Counted from the first letter of the stretch, positions 6,116-13,281 are shown. The stretch is DNA of 15,358 nt from Clostridia bacterium (GCA_017397605.1 JAFQII010000230.1:1-15358); one strand, 5' to 3'. The notes: generated by a model from the sequence alone, not told the origin. A program made the numbers and translations.

Positions 6116-8434
6116 TCAATCCTCGGCAATGCCAACGTTTTTGAGCGCCTCCGCCTGCAGGTTGTACAGCTTGTAGTACACGCCCTTTTGCTCCATCAGC
6201 TCGGCGGCGGTGCCCGATTCCATCAGCTTGCCGTTTTCGATCGCGATCAGCGAGTCCGCATCGCGCAAGGTCGAAAGTCTGTGTGCGATCATAATCGTCG
6301 TACGCGAGCGCGACAGCTCGGTGAGCGCTTCCTGAATGCTTCGCTCCGTCTGGGTATCCATCGCGGAGGTCGCTTCGTCCAGAATCAAAATCTTGGGATT
6401 TTTGAGCAATGCCCTTGCGATCGAAACGCGCTGGCGTTCCCCGCCCGAAAGCTGGCGGTCGCCCTGTCCGATGCGCGTCTGGTAGCCGTCGGGGAATTTG
6501 ATGATAAAATCGTGCGCGTGCGCCGCTTTTGCCGCCGCGATCACTTCGCCGAGCGTCGCGTCGGGACGTGCGTAACGGATATTGTCCAGAATCGTGCCCG
6601 CAAACAGATAGGTCTCCTGCGACACGATCGCAATGTTTTTGCGCAGGCAGTCAAACGTCAGCTTGCGCACGTCGATGCCGTCGATCGTCACCGCGCCCTC
6701 GTCCGCATCGTACAGACGCGTGATGAGGTTGGCGAGCGTGGATTTGCCCGCGCCCGTCTGTCCGACGATGCCGAGCGTTTTGCCTGCGGGAACGCGGAAC
6801 GAAATGTGCTCGAGCACCTTTCGGTTTTCGACGTAAGAGAACGAAACGTCCTTGAATTCCAACTCGCCCTTGATCTCGGGATCGACTGCTTCGGGGTCTT
6901 CGGCGACCTCGACCTTGGCGTCCTTGATGTCAAAGAGGCGCTTGAGCGCGTTGAGACAGTTGCTCCACCAGTCGGTGACGTCGGAGAGCATTTCGATCGG
7001 GGCGTAAACCAGCGAGAAATACGCCGCAAAGGTCATCAGCGTCGCAAAATCCATACCGCTTGCGTCCATGATGCGCCAGCCGCCGATCAACCAAACGACG
7101 TAAGAGCCGAGCTTGAGCGCAAACTGCAAAAACGGATAGACGCGGGACGCGGTGTATTCCAGCTCCTTCGACGCCATTGCCGCCGCTTCGCTTCTTGCGC
7201 CAAAGCGCTGTACCTCCGCATCCTCGCGTGAGAACGCTTTGACGACGCGGATGCCGTTGATGACGTCCGAGATCAGCGAGTTGTACGACGAACGGCGCGA
7301 CCAGGCGCGGGCGTGGAGCTTTTCAAACAAACGAGAGATAAACTGAAAGCTGACAAAAAACAGCGGAATGGTCACAAACGTATACAGCGTCAGCTCCAGA
7401 TTGAGCCCAAACATGACAACCAACAGCACGATGAGCTGCAGCATCTGCGTGACCAGCATCGGAAAGCCGTCGCAGAAAAACCAGTAGATCGTCGTGGAGT
7501 CGGAGTTGATCTGCGTCATCAAAGAGCCCGTCTGTCGGTTGGTAAAAAACGACAGCGACAGTCTGCCCAGTGAGCCGAAAATGTCCGTTTTGAGGTCGCA
7601 GGTCACCTCCGCGGCGACTTTTGCGTTGATCATGCCGGTAAACAGATTGACCGTCAGCGAAAGCAAACGCACCGCCATCAAGGTCAATACCAACAGCCCC
7701 ACTTTGCCAAACAAACTGCCCTCGGGAGAAAGCACGTCGTTGTACAGCACGCTGTTGCTGATGTACGGCGTGATCATCGACAGCGCGACGGTCATCACGA
7801 GCGTCAGCGCGATCAATGCCATAAACCACTTGTATTTGACAAACATTTTGCCAAGTCGCAGGGTAAGTCCCGTTTTTTCAAGGCAGTTCGGGCAATATTT
7901 GCGCCCCTTGTCGGGAAAACGCCTGCCGCACTTGGGGCAGATCTTGCAGTCCGCGCTTTCCTCCGCCAGCAATCGCTCGGTGACAAAGCCGTATTCCTGC
8001 AGTTCCTCGACCGCACGGCAAAACACCGTCGCGTCGTGGTTGTACGTCGCCGAAAAGGCAAACAGCTCCGCATCCTCGCCGCACACCGACGCGGTCGCCC
8101 TGCCCGTGGAGATCATCAGCTCCACCTTGGGGGACGCGATGTCCGCAACCGCAAAACGAATAGGCGCGGGTGCATCGTAGCACTCGACGCGGCGCTTACG
8201 GCTCGTTTCGTCCCGCGTGTAGGTGACAAAGCCCTCGGCGCGCAGAACCTCTTTTTCCGTCAGCAAAACGTACCCGTCGCAAAACGTTCCGTCCGTCGAA
8301 AGGTCGCTCGTCAGCGCCAACAGCACGTCTTTTTTGTCGATGCCGTGCAGGGCAAAATACGCCCAGACACACGCGGGAATCTTGCCCATGACCGTCTGTT
8401 TGGCACGCGTTTCGGTTGTTTGCTTGTTTTCCAT
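6116..8434 (-). CDS. ABC exporter half-transporter (fused permease-ATPase) with zinc-ribbon N-terminal extension
   Basis: The 772-aa product starts at ATG 8434 with an AAGGA site. Residues about 200-490 form the six-helix exporter membrane domain. The nucleotide-binding domain follows, with Walker A GQTGAGKST (558-566), signature LSGGERQ (662-668), Walker B ILILDE (682-687) and H-loop H718, so one polypeptide should dimerise into a working ATP-driven exporter. Unusually, about 195 residues precede the first membrane helix, where standard exporters of this type have only a short N-terminus. They include a PH- or bacterial-coat-like beta-rich region and a CPKC...CPNC zinc ribbon (C166, C169, C181, C184). 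The substrate cannot be read from the sequence. It is the first gene of the minus-strand operon and has a good promoter at 8471-8499. Confidence 0.92.
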   Translation of the reverse strand: MENKQTTETRAKQTVMGKIPACVWAYFALHGIDKKDVLLALTSDLSTDGTFCDGYVLLTEKEVLRAEGFVTYTRDETSRKRRVECYDAPAPIRFAVADIASPKVELMISTGRATASVCGEDAELFAFSATYNHDATVFCRAVEELQEYGFVTERLLAEESADCKICPKCGRRFPDKGRKYCPNCLEKTGLTLRLGKMFVKYKWFMALIALTLVMTVALSMITPYISNSVLYNDVLSPEGSLFGKVGLLVLTLMAVRLLSLTVNLFTGMINAKVAAEVTCDLKTDIFGSLGRLSLSFFTNRQTGSLMTQINSDSTTIYWFFCDGFPMLVTQMLQLIVLLVVMFGLNLELTLYTFVTIPLFFVSFQFISRLFEKLHARAWSRRSSYNSLISDVINGIRVVKAFSREDAEVQRFGARSEAAAMASKELEYTASRVYPFLQFALKLGSYVVWLIGGWRIMDASGMDFATLMTFAAYFSLVYAPIEMLSDVTDWWSNCLNALKRLFDIKDAKVEVAEDPEAVDPEIKGELEFKDVSFSYVENRKVLEHISFRVPAGKTLGIVGQTGAGKSTLANLITRLYDADEGAVTIDGIDVRKLTFDCLRKNIAIVSQETYLFAGTILDNIRYARPDATLGEVIAAAKAAHAHDFIIKFPDGYQTRIGQGDRQLSGGERQRVSIARALLKNPKILILDEATSAMDTQTERSIQEALTELSRSRTTIMIAHRLSTLRDADSLIAIENGKLMESGTAAELMEQKGVYYKLYNLQAEALKNVGIAED

Positions 8435-8470
8435 GATCGGTGACGTCCTTTCGATACTACTGCAAGTTAA

Positions 8471-8499
8471 AGTATAGCACAACAAAACAAAAAAATCAA
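8471..8499 (-). promoter_or_regulatory. Sigma-A promoter for the ABC transporter operon
   Basis: On the minus strand, TTGATT (8494-8499) is separated by 17 bp from TATACT (8471-8476). A TG one base before the -10 makes it an extended -10 box. It lies about 40 bp upstream of the ABC transporter ATG, with nothing else in between. Confidence 0.8.
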
Positions 8500-8550
8500 G
8501 TCAAACCGCGCACCGCAAACGCGTTTTTTGGTGAAACGCAAAGATGTGCA

Positions 8551-8579
8551 TTGACAAACAAACAAAAGAATGCTATACT
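8551..8579 (+). promoter_or_regulatory. Strong sigma-A promoter for the alpha/beta hydrolase-murF-ddl side
   Basis: A consensus TTGACA (8551-8556), a 17-bp spacer and TATACT (8574-8579) with an extended TGC immediately upstream make this the best promoter in the window. It sits about 36 bp upstream of the hydrolase ATG, back to back with the ABC operon promoter at 8471-8499, leaving about 50 bp between the -35 boxes. Confidence 0.9.
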
Positions 8580-8614
8580 GTAATGTAAGAAACTATGTCC
8601 AAAAGGAGCCCGCC

Positions 8615-9379
8615 ATGCCGCAGACGACCGTAAACAACAAGCGCATCACCTACGAGATTCGCGGAGAAGCCCATTCTCCCGAGACGGTCGTGCTGTTTTT
8701 GCACGGCTGGGGTTCGTTTGGACGCTCGTTTGGCAGATTGCTGGACACCGCGGGCGAAAAATACCTCACCCTCGCACCCGACCTGCCCGGCTTCGGCGGG
8801 AGCGAAGAGCCCGACGAGGCGATGGGCGTCGACGGCTTTGTCGATGCCGCGCTCGCGTTTTTGGCGCAGTGGAATCCCAACAAGGTCATTCTGATCTGCC
8901 ACTCCTACGGCGGACGCATGTGCATCAAGCTTTGCGCAAGGAAAAAGCTGCCGTTTGCGGTAGAAAAGATCGTCCTTTTTGACGCGGCAGGCATTCTGCC
9001 CCACCGTTCGCTCGGCTATCACCTCAAGGTCAAATCCTACAAGCTGGGCAAGGCATTGCTCAAGCCGTTTCCGAAGCTGCTCGAAAAATTTAAAGCAAGC
9101 CGCGGCAGTGCGGACTACAACGCCGCCTCTCCCGTGATGCGCGGATGTCTGGTCAAGGCGGTCAACGAGGACTTGGAGCCGCTGTTGCCCCGCATCTCCG
9201 CCCCGACCTTGCTCATCTGGGGCGAAAACGACACCGCTACCCCCCTCTCCGACGGCAAAAAGATGGAAAAAGCCATCCCCGACGCGGGCTTGGTAGTGAT
9301 CAAGGGCGGCAGTCACTTTTCGTTTGTCGATGACATGTACACCTGCGACCGCGCGGTGCGTTCATTTTTAGAGATATAA
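8615..9379 (+). CDS. Alpha/beta-fold hydrolase
   Basis: This 254-aa enzyme begins at ATG 8615, where AAAAGGAG provides the ribosome-binding site. It has the classic alpha/beta hydrolase layout: oxyanion-hole HGWG (30-33), PDLPGFGGS (55-63), nucleophile elbow CHSYGG with S97, acid residue probably D206 in GENDTATP, and the catalytic histidine H234 in GGSHFSFVDD. The cap region (about 125-185) is basic and helical. No signal peptide is seen, so it is probably cytoplasmic. The substrate is unknown: esterase, lipase-like or C-C hydrolase activity would all fit. It is the first gene after a strong promoter and lies 136 bp before the MurF-like gene. A link to cell-wall precursor metabolism is only suggested by the neighbours. 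Confidence 0.88.
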   Translation: MPQTTVNNKRITYEIRGEAHSPETVVLFLHGWGSFGRSFGRLLDTAGEKYLTLAPDLPGFGGSEEPDEAMGVDGFVDAALAFLAQWNPNKVILICHSYGGRMCIKLCARKKLPFAVEKIVLFDAAGILPHRSLGYHLKVKSYKLGKALLKPFPKLLEKFKASRGSADYNAASPVMRGCLVKAVNEDLEPLLPRISAPTLLIWGENDTATPLSDGKKMEKAIPDAGLVVIKGGSHFSFVDDMYTCDRAVRSFLEI

Positions 9380-9410
9380 ATGTAGGCACGGTCGCTCCGC
9401 GGGCTTTTAG

Positions 9411-9477
9411 AACTTTCTTAAAAGAAAGTTCCTTAAGAATCTTCAAAGAATTGATTGCCCGACACTTCCGTGTCGGG
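9411..9477 (+). repeat. Dispersed palindromic repeat, copy 2, plus 8-bp hairpin
   Basis: The first 40 bp (9411-9450) match 969-1008 with one mismatch. After a short AT-rich joint comes the hairpin CCCGACAC-TTCC-GTGTCGGG (9458-9477). In copy 1 the corresponding position holds CCAAAAGC-TGGC-GCTTTTGG (1017-1036). The stem length (8), loop length (4) and CC/GG ends are the same, but the interior sequence is different. The element fills most of the gap between the hydrolase gene and the MurF-like gene. No T-tract follows the hairpin directly, so read-through into murF is plausible. Confidence 0.8.
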
Positions 9478-9515
9478 AGGGTTTATATTTTTTCGAACAG
9501 GAAGGAGCAATTTGC

Positions 9516-11030
9516 ATGAAAATCGTGTTGCTTGTTCTTTGGCTGTGCGCCGTCTGTTTTTCGTCGGTGCGCTGGCTGCATATGCTGCAGCTCAATTCCT
9601 ACCGTGCAAAAACGCAGTTCCGCCGTTTCAAAGAGACACCCGACAAGCTGTTTTGCCTGTTGCCCGTTTTGGGCGCGGTCGTCTTTTCGCTGTTCGGCAC
9701 ACTTTGGGCAGACATCGTCTGCGCGGTTTTTCTGGCAATTTCCTGTCTGACGCTGTTTCCGCGCAAGGCAAAAAAGCCCCTCGTCTACACGGGGCGCGTC
9801 AAGCGCATGATCGCAACCGCGTGCGTGCTGTACGCTTTGACTGCAGTCGGCGGCTATTGGTTTTCCTTCATTCCGATGCTCGCACTGCTGGTTTCCCCCT
9901 GCATGATCATGCTTGCCAACCTTTGCAACGCGCCGATCGAGTCGTCGGTGCGCAAATGGTACATAAACGACGCGGTCAAAAAGCTGAAAGCCTCCCCCGA
10001 CCTGCTTTTGCTGGGCGTCACGGGCTCCTACGGCAAAACGAGCGTCAAAAGCTACCTCGGTGGACTTTTGAGCGTAAAATACGACACGCTGATCACGCCC
10101 GAGAGCTTTAACACCCCGATGGGCGTCGTCCGCACCGTCCGCGAGCACCTGCGTCCGACGCACGAGGTCTTTGTGTGCGAAATGGGCGCGCGCCACGTCG
10201 GCGACATCAAAGAGCTCTGCGACCTCGTCCACCCGATGCACGGGCTGATCACCGCGATCGGCGAACAGCATCTCGAAACATTTAAAACCCGCAGGAATAT
10301 TATAAACACCAAATACGAGCTCGCGTCCTCCCTGCCCGAAAACGGCAAGCTCTTTTTAAACGGCGACTGCGAGACGATCATGCAAAACCTGCCGTCCCGC
10401 CCGTACATCACCTACGGCTTGGGCGCGCACAACCACTACCGTGCAAGCGACGTTTCCGTTTCCCTTGCGGGCACGGAATTTACCGTCACAGCCCCGAACG
10501 GCGAGAGCGAACGCTACCGCATGCGTCTGATCGGCGGACACTCCGTCCTCAACGTCACGGGCGCGATCGCGGTCTGCCACGCGTTCGGCATTCCTTTGTC
10601 CGCACTCCAAACCGCCGTGCGCAAGCTTGCCCCCGTGGAGCACCGCATGCAATTGCTCCCCGGCGAGATCACGTACATTGACGACGCGTACAACTCCAAC
10701 CCCGCAGGCTGCAAAGCCGCTTTGGAAACACTCGGCATGTTTGACGCGTGCAGAATCCTCGTCACCCCCGGCATGGTCGAGCTGGGCGACGCGATGGACG
10801 CGTGCAACGAAACCTTTGGCAGGCAGGCGGCTCATGTCTGCGACCTTTGCGTCCTCGTCGGCGAAAAGCAAGCCGTTCCGATCAAGCGCGGTTTGCTTGC
10901 GGAAGGCTATCCCGAAGAACGCATCCGCGTGGTGCACACCCTGCAGGAAGGACTGGCGCAGGTCCGCGCGTTCTACTCCGACAAAAAGAAGATCGTCCTG
11001 CTGGAAAACGATCTTCCCGATAATTATTGA
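9516..11030 (+). CDS. murF: Membrane-anchored MurF-like Mur ligase (UDP-MurNAc-tripeptide:D-Ala-D-Ala ligase)
   Basis: The 504-aa product starts at ATG 9516 after GGAAGGAG. The N-terminal ~140 residues are mostly hydrophobic, with about five possible membrane helices (2-18, 45-62, 64-80, 98-115, 117-135). The Mur ligase core follows: ATP loop GVTGSYGKTS (167-176), EMGARHVGDI (222-231), GEQHLETF (249-256), VEHRMQ (374-379) and the MurF signature DDAYNSNP (389-396). MurF adds D-Ala-D-Ala to the UDP-MurNAc peptide. Ddl, which makes that dipeptide, is the next gene. The canonical soluble MurF N-terminal substrate-binding domain is not apparent and the membrane segment takes its place. It could therefore be the housekeeping MurF in membrane-bound form or a specialised Mur-family ligase. 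Its stop abuts the hairpin array. Confidence 0.8.
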   Translation: MKIVLLVLWLCAVCFSSVRWLHMLQLNSYRAKTQFRRFKETPDKLFCLLPVLGAVVFSLFGTLWADIVCAVFLAISCLTLFPRKAKKPLVYTGRVKRMIATACVLYALTAVGGYWFSFIPMLALLVSPCMIMLANLCNAPIESSVRKWYINDAVKKLKASPDLLLLGVTGSYGKTSVKSYLGGLLSVKYDTLITPESFNTPMGVVRTVREHLRPTHEVFVCEMGARHVGDIKELCDLVHPMHGLITAIGEQHLETFKTRRNIINTKYELASSLPENGKLFLNGDCETIMQNLPSRPYITYGLGAHNHYRASDVSVSLAGTEFTVTAPNGESERYRMRLIGGHSVLNVTGAIAVCHAFGIPLSALQTAVRKLAPVEHRMQLLPGEITYIDDAYNSNPAGCKAALETLGMFDACRILVTPGMVELGDAMDACNETFGRQAAHVCDLCVLVGEKQAVPIKRGLLAEGYPEERIRVVHTLQEGLAQVRAFYSDKKKIVLLENDLPDNY

Positions 11031-11031
11031 G

Positions 11032-11318
11032 TTCGCACGAAACGTGCGAAACGAGGTTGCACACATGTGCAAACGAAGTTGTCCGTACGGACAAATGAAG
11101 TTACGGCTTGCGCCGTAAACGATGTTGCGCGCCAAGCGCGCAAACGTTAAGTTGTTTTCCTTAAAAAATACAATAATTCTGCGATTTGCCAATGCAAATC
11201 GCTACCGAAATTGCAAGCGCAGCTTGCACATCATTGACGCGAAGCGTCACATCATTTGGACGCAGTCCAACATCATTGACACCTACGGTGTCACATCGTT
11301 TGCAAGCTCTGCTTGCAA
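11032..11318. repeat. Tandem array of about twelve sequence-variable hairpins with fixed 6-nt linkers, in two opposed halves
   Basis: This array fills nearly the whole 309-bp space between murF and ddl. The left half has hairpins at 11032-11050, 11057-11072, 11079-11094, 11101-11118 and 11125-11143, with stems TTCGCACG, TTGCACA, TTGTCCGT, TTACGGC and TTGCGCGC. They are joined by linkers of exactly 6 nt: ACGAGG, ACGAAG, ATGAAG, ACGATG. The centre has a degenerate unit (11152-11173) and a 9-bp stem GCGATTTGC (11181-11202). The right half has hairpins at 11212-11228, 11235-11249, 11256-11270, 11277-11293 and 11300-11318, joined by CATCAT three times and CATCGT once. These are the reverse complement of the left-half type. 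Every stem outside the degenerate unit is perfectly paired. No gene, T-tract or long conserved repeat is present. A ddl ribosome-binding site follows at once. Confidence 0.93.
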
Positions 11319-11339
11319 CCCCCGAAAGGAGTCATTCCC

Positions 11340-12533
11340 ATGAAAATCCAACTTGCCGTGCTCTTTGGCGGAAAAAGCGTCGAGCACGAAATCTCCGTCA
11401 TCTCCGCATTGCAGGCGATGAACAGCATCAACACCCAAAAATACGACATCATCCCCGTGTACATCACCAAGCAAAGCGCGTTCTACACGGGCGAAGCACT
11501 GCGCGACATCACGCGTTACCGCGATATTCCCGCGCTTTTAAAGGATTGCACGCAGGTCAATTTTGCGATGCAGGACGGCAGAGCCGTTTTGACACGCACC
11601 AAGAGCAAGGCGTTTGGCAGCAATGTTATTGCAACGCCCGATATCGCGTTTCCGATCGTGCACGGCACCAACGTCGAGGACGGCACCCTGCAGGGATTTT
11701 TGAACCTCTACGGACTGCCGTACGTCGGCTGTGACGTGCTGTCCAGCGCAGTCGGCATGGACAAATACGTCCAAAAAGCAGTGCTGGCGGCTGAGGGAAT
11801 TCCCGTCCTGCCCGCGCTCCGTTTCCGCGCAGGCGCAGACCAGAAAGAAATCGTCGCCAAAGCGGAAGAATCGATCGGTTACCCCGTCATCGTCAAGCCC
11901 GTCAATCTGGGCTCCTCCGTCGGCATCACCAAGGCATCGGACAGAGACGAACTGCTCTCGGCACTCGATCTGGCGTTTTCGTTTGCGGACACGGTCATTC
12001 TGGAGCGTGCAATCGTCAAGCTGAAAGAAATCAACTGCTCGGTCATGGGCGACGAAGACGGCGCACGTCCTTCCGTGCTGGAAGAGCCCGTCGCGCAGGA
12101 TAAGATCCTGTCCTACCGGGACAAATACATGGACGGCGGCAAGGGCGGCAAAAACGGCGGCAAATCGTCGGGCATGGCGTCCCTCAAACGCAAGATCCCC
12201 GCAGAGATCGACGATGCGACCGCAGAAAAGATCAAATCTCTCGCCGTCAGATCGTTTGGTGCATTGGGCTGCAGCGGCTTGGTGCGCATCGACTTTATGA
12301 TCGACATGGAGTCGGGCGACGTTTATTTCAACGAAGTCAATACCATTCCCGGTTCGCTGGCGTTCTATCTTTGGGAGCCCGCAGGCGTTCCGTACACCGA
12401 TCTGCTGGAGGAGCTGATTTCTCTCGCACGCAAGCGCGCGCGCAAGCAATCGGGCATCACGTATTCGTTTGATACCAACGTGTTTGCCATGGGCGGCGGC
12501 ATGGGAATCAAAAACAAGGGTACCAAGTCGTGA
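11340..12533 (+). CDS. ddl: D-alanine--D-alanine ligase
   Basis: The 397-aa ATP-grasp enzyme joins two D-alanines for the peptidoglycan stem and is the target of D-cycloserine. The start is ATG 11340, 7 bp after GAAAGGAG. Key motifs are GGKSVEHEIS (10-19), HGTNVEDGTLQG (108-119), VKPVNLGSSVGI (185-196) and FNEVNTIPGS (330-339). At 259-290 the active-site loop region carries a Gly/Lys-rich insert (KYMDGGKGGKNGGKSSG, from 262) before MASLKRKIPAEI, longer than in classic DdlA/DdlB. Y259 and K262 are candidates for the loop's tyrosine and lysine. The sequence looks like D-Ala specificity rather than a VanA-type D-lactate ligase, but that is inference. It follows murF, separated by the hairpin array, and its stop overlaps the next gene by GTGA. 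Confidence 0.95.
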   Translation: MKIQLAVLFGGKSVEHEISVISALQAMNSINTQKYDIIPVYITKQSAFYTGEALRDITRYRDIPALLKDCTQVNFAMQDGRAVLTRTKSKAFGSNVIATPDIAFPIVHGTNVEDGTLQGFLNLYGLPYVGCDVLSSAVGMDKYVQKAVLAAEGIPVLPALRFRAGADQKEIVAKAEESIGYPVIVKPVNLGSSVGITKASDRDELLSALDLAFSFADTVILERAIVKLKEINCSVMGDEDGARPSVLEEPVAQDKILSYRDKYMDGGKGGKNGGKSSGMASLKRKIPAEIDDATAEKIKSLAVRSFGALGCSGLVRIDFMIDMESGDVYFNEVNTIPGSLAFYLWEPAGVPYTDLLEELISLARKRARKQSGITYSFDTNVFAMGGGMGIKNKGTKS

Positions 12534-13225
12534 TCGCGGTACTGATCAATGTTGCAACCGTATTGGTCGGAAGTCTGTTCGGCTTGCTGTTCCGCAGCAA
12601 ATTGCGCAAAAAGCTGACCGATGCGATCATGCTGTCCCTGGGCATCTGCGTCGTCTACATCGGCATCGCGGGCGCGCTGGACGGACGCAATCCGTTGGTT
12701 GCGATTCTCTCCATGGCGCTCGGAACACTGACCGGAACGCTTTTGGACCTCGACGGCAAGCTGTTGAAGTTCGGCAAATTTCTCGACCGCGTCATCCCGC
12801 GTAAAAACGACGGCGCGTCCCTGACCGAAGGCTTTGTCAGCGGTTCTTTGGTGTTCTGCGTCGGCGCTATGACGATCGTCGGCTCGTTTTCGGCAGGACT
12901 GTCGGGCGACACGAGCACGCTGTTGACCAAAGCGGTGCTGGACTTGGTTTCGTCCTGCATGCTCGCCGCTTCGCTCGGCATCGGCGTCATGCTCGCCTCG
13001 GGAACTGTCCTCGTCTACGAAGGCGCGCTGGTGCTGTTGGCGGGCGTGCTTGCGCCCATCTTGTCGGACGCGGCGGTGGACGAGCTTACCTGCGTCGGTT
13101 CCTTGATGATCATCTGTATCGGTCTCAACCACATGGGCGTGTCCAAGATCAAGGTCGCAGACCAACTGCCCGCGCTGGCGCTCGCACCGGTTTTTACATG
13201 GCTGTTCGGACTGTTTGGGATGTGA
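12530..13225 (+). CDS. DUF554-family integral membrane protein
   Basis: The 231-aa product begins at GTG 12530, overlapping the ddl stop by 4 bp, so its translation is probably coupled to ddl. It is almost entirely hydrophobic, with about six or seven predicted membrane helices. It has glycine-rich turns typical of DUF554 (YdfK/YqgA-like) proteins, for example INVATVLVGSLFGLLF at the N-terminus, ALGTLTGTLLDLDGKL, FVSGSLVFCVGAMTIVGS and the C-terminal IGLNHMGVSKIKVADQLPAL. The family is annotated as possible transporters without a proven substrate. Length is normal. Coupling to ddl hints at a cell-envelope role, but this is only context. Confidence 0.88.
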   Translation: MIAVLINVATVLVGSLFGLLFRSKLRKKLTDAIMLSLGICVVYIGIAGALDGRNPLVAILSMALGTLTGTLLDLDGKLLKFGKFLDRVIPRKNDGASLTEGFVSGSLVFCVGAMTIVGSFSAGLSGDTSTLLTKAVLDLVSSCMLAASLGIGVMLASGTVLVYEGALVLLAGVLAPILSDAAVDELTCVGSLMIICIGLNHMGVSKIKVADQLPALALAPVFTWLFGLFGM

Positions 13226-13252
13226 AAACCGCTTTCTTTACCGTTTCTTAAC

Positions 13253-13281
13253 TTGACCAAAAACGACACTGCATGTATACT
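13253..13281 (+). promoter_or_regulatory. Sigma-A promoter for the 46-aa small protein
   Basis: TTGACC (13253-13258), a 17-bp spacer and TATACT (13276-13281) form a near-consensus promoter. It starts about 28 bp after the DUF554 gene stop and lies about 31 bp upstream of the small ORF's ATG, giving the small gene its own transcript. Confidence 0.85.

Noticed and set aside
6011..7231. Plus-strand open frame of 406 codons
   Set aside because: It is antisense to the ABC transporter with its intact Walker and signature motifs. The product is Arg/Val/His-rich and unlike any protein family.
11032..11318. The array read as a CRISPR
   Set aside because: There is no constant repeat of about 23-37 nt and no spacers of uniform length. 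The constant part is only a 6-nt linker and the variable parts are palindromes. No cas genes are nearby.
11032..11318. The array read as an integron (attC sites) or as a riboswitch/T-box ahead of ddl
   Set aside because: attC sites are longer, have conserved core ends and flank gene cassettes, and none are present. A T-box or riboswitch would show one conserved fold with a terminator; there is no T-tract and units are too small and many.
11122..11343. Open frame of 73 codons through the hairpin array
   Set aside because: It lies wholly in palindromic repeat sequence, has no ribosome-binding site and its reading would be an accident of the stems.
11538..12449. Minus-strand open frame of 303 codons
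   Set aside because: It is antisense to ddl and has no recognisable protein features.
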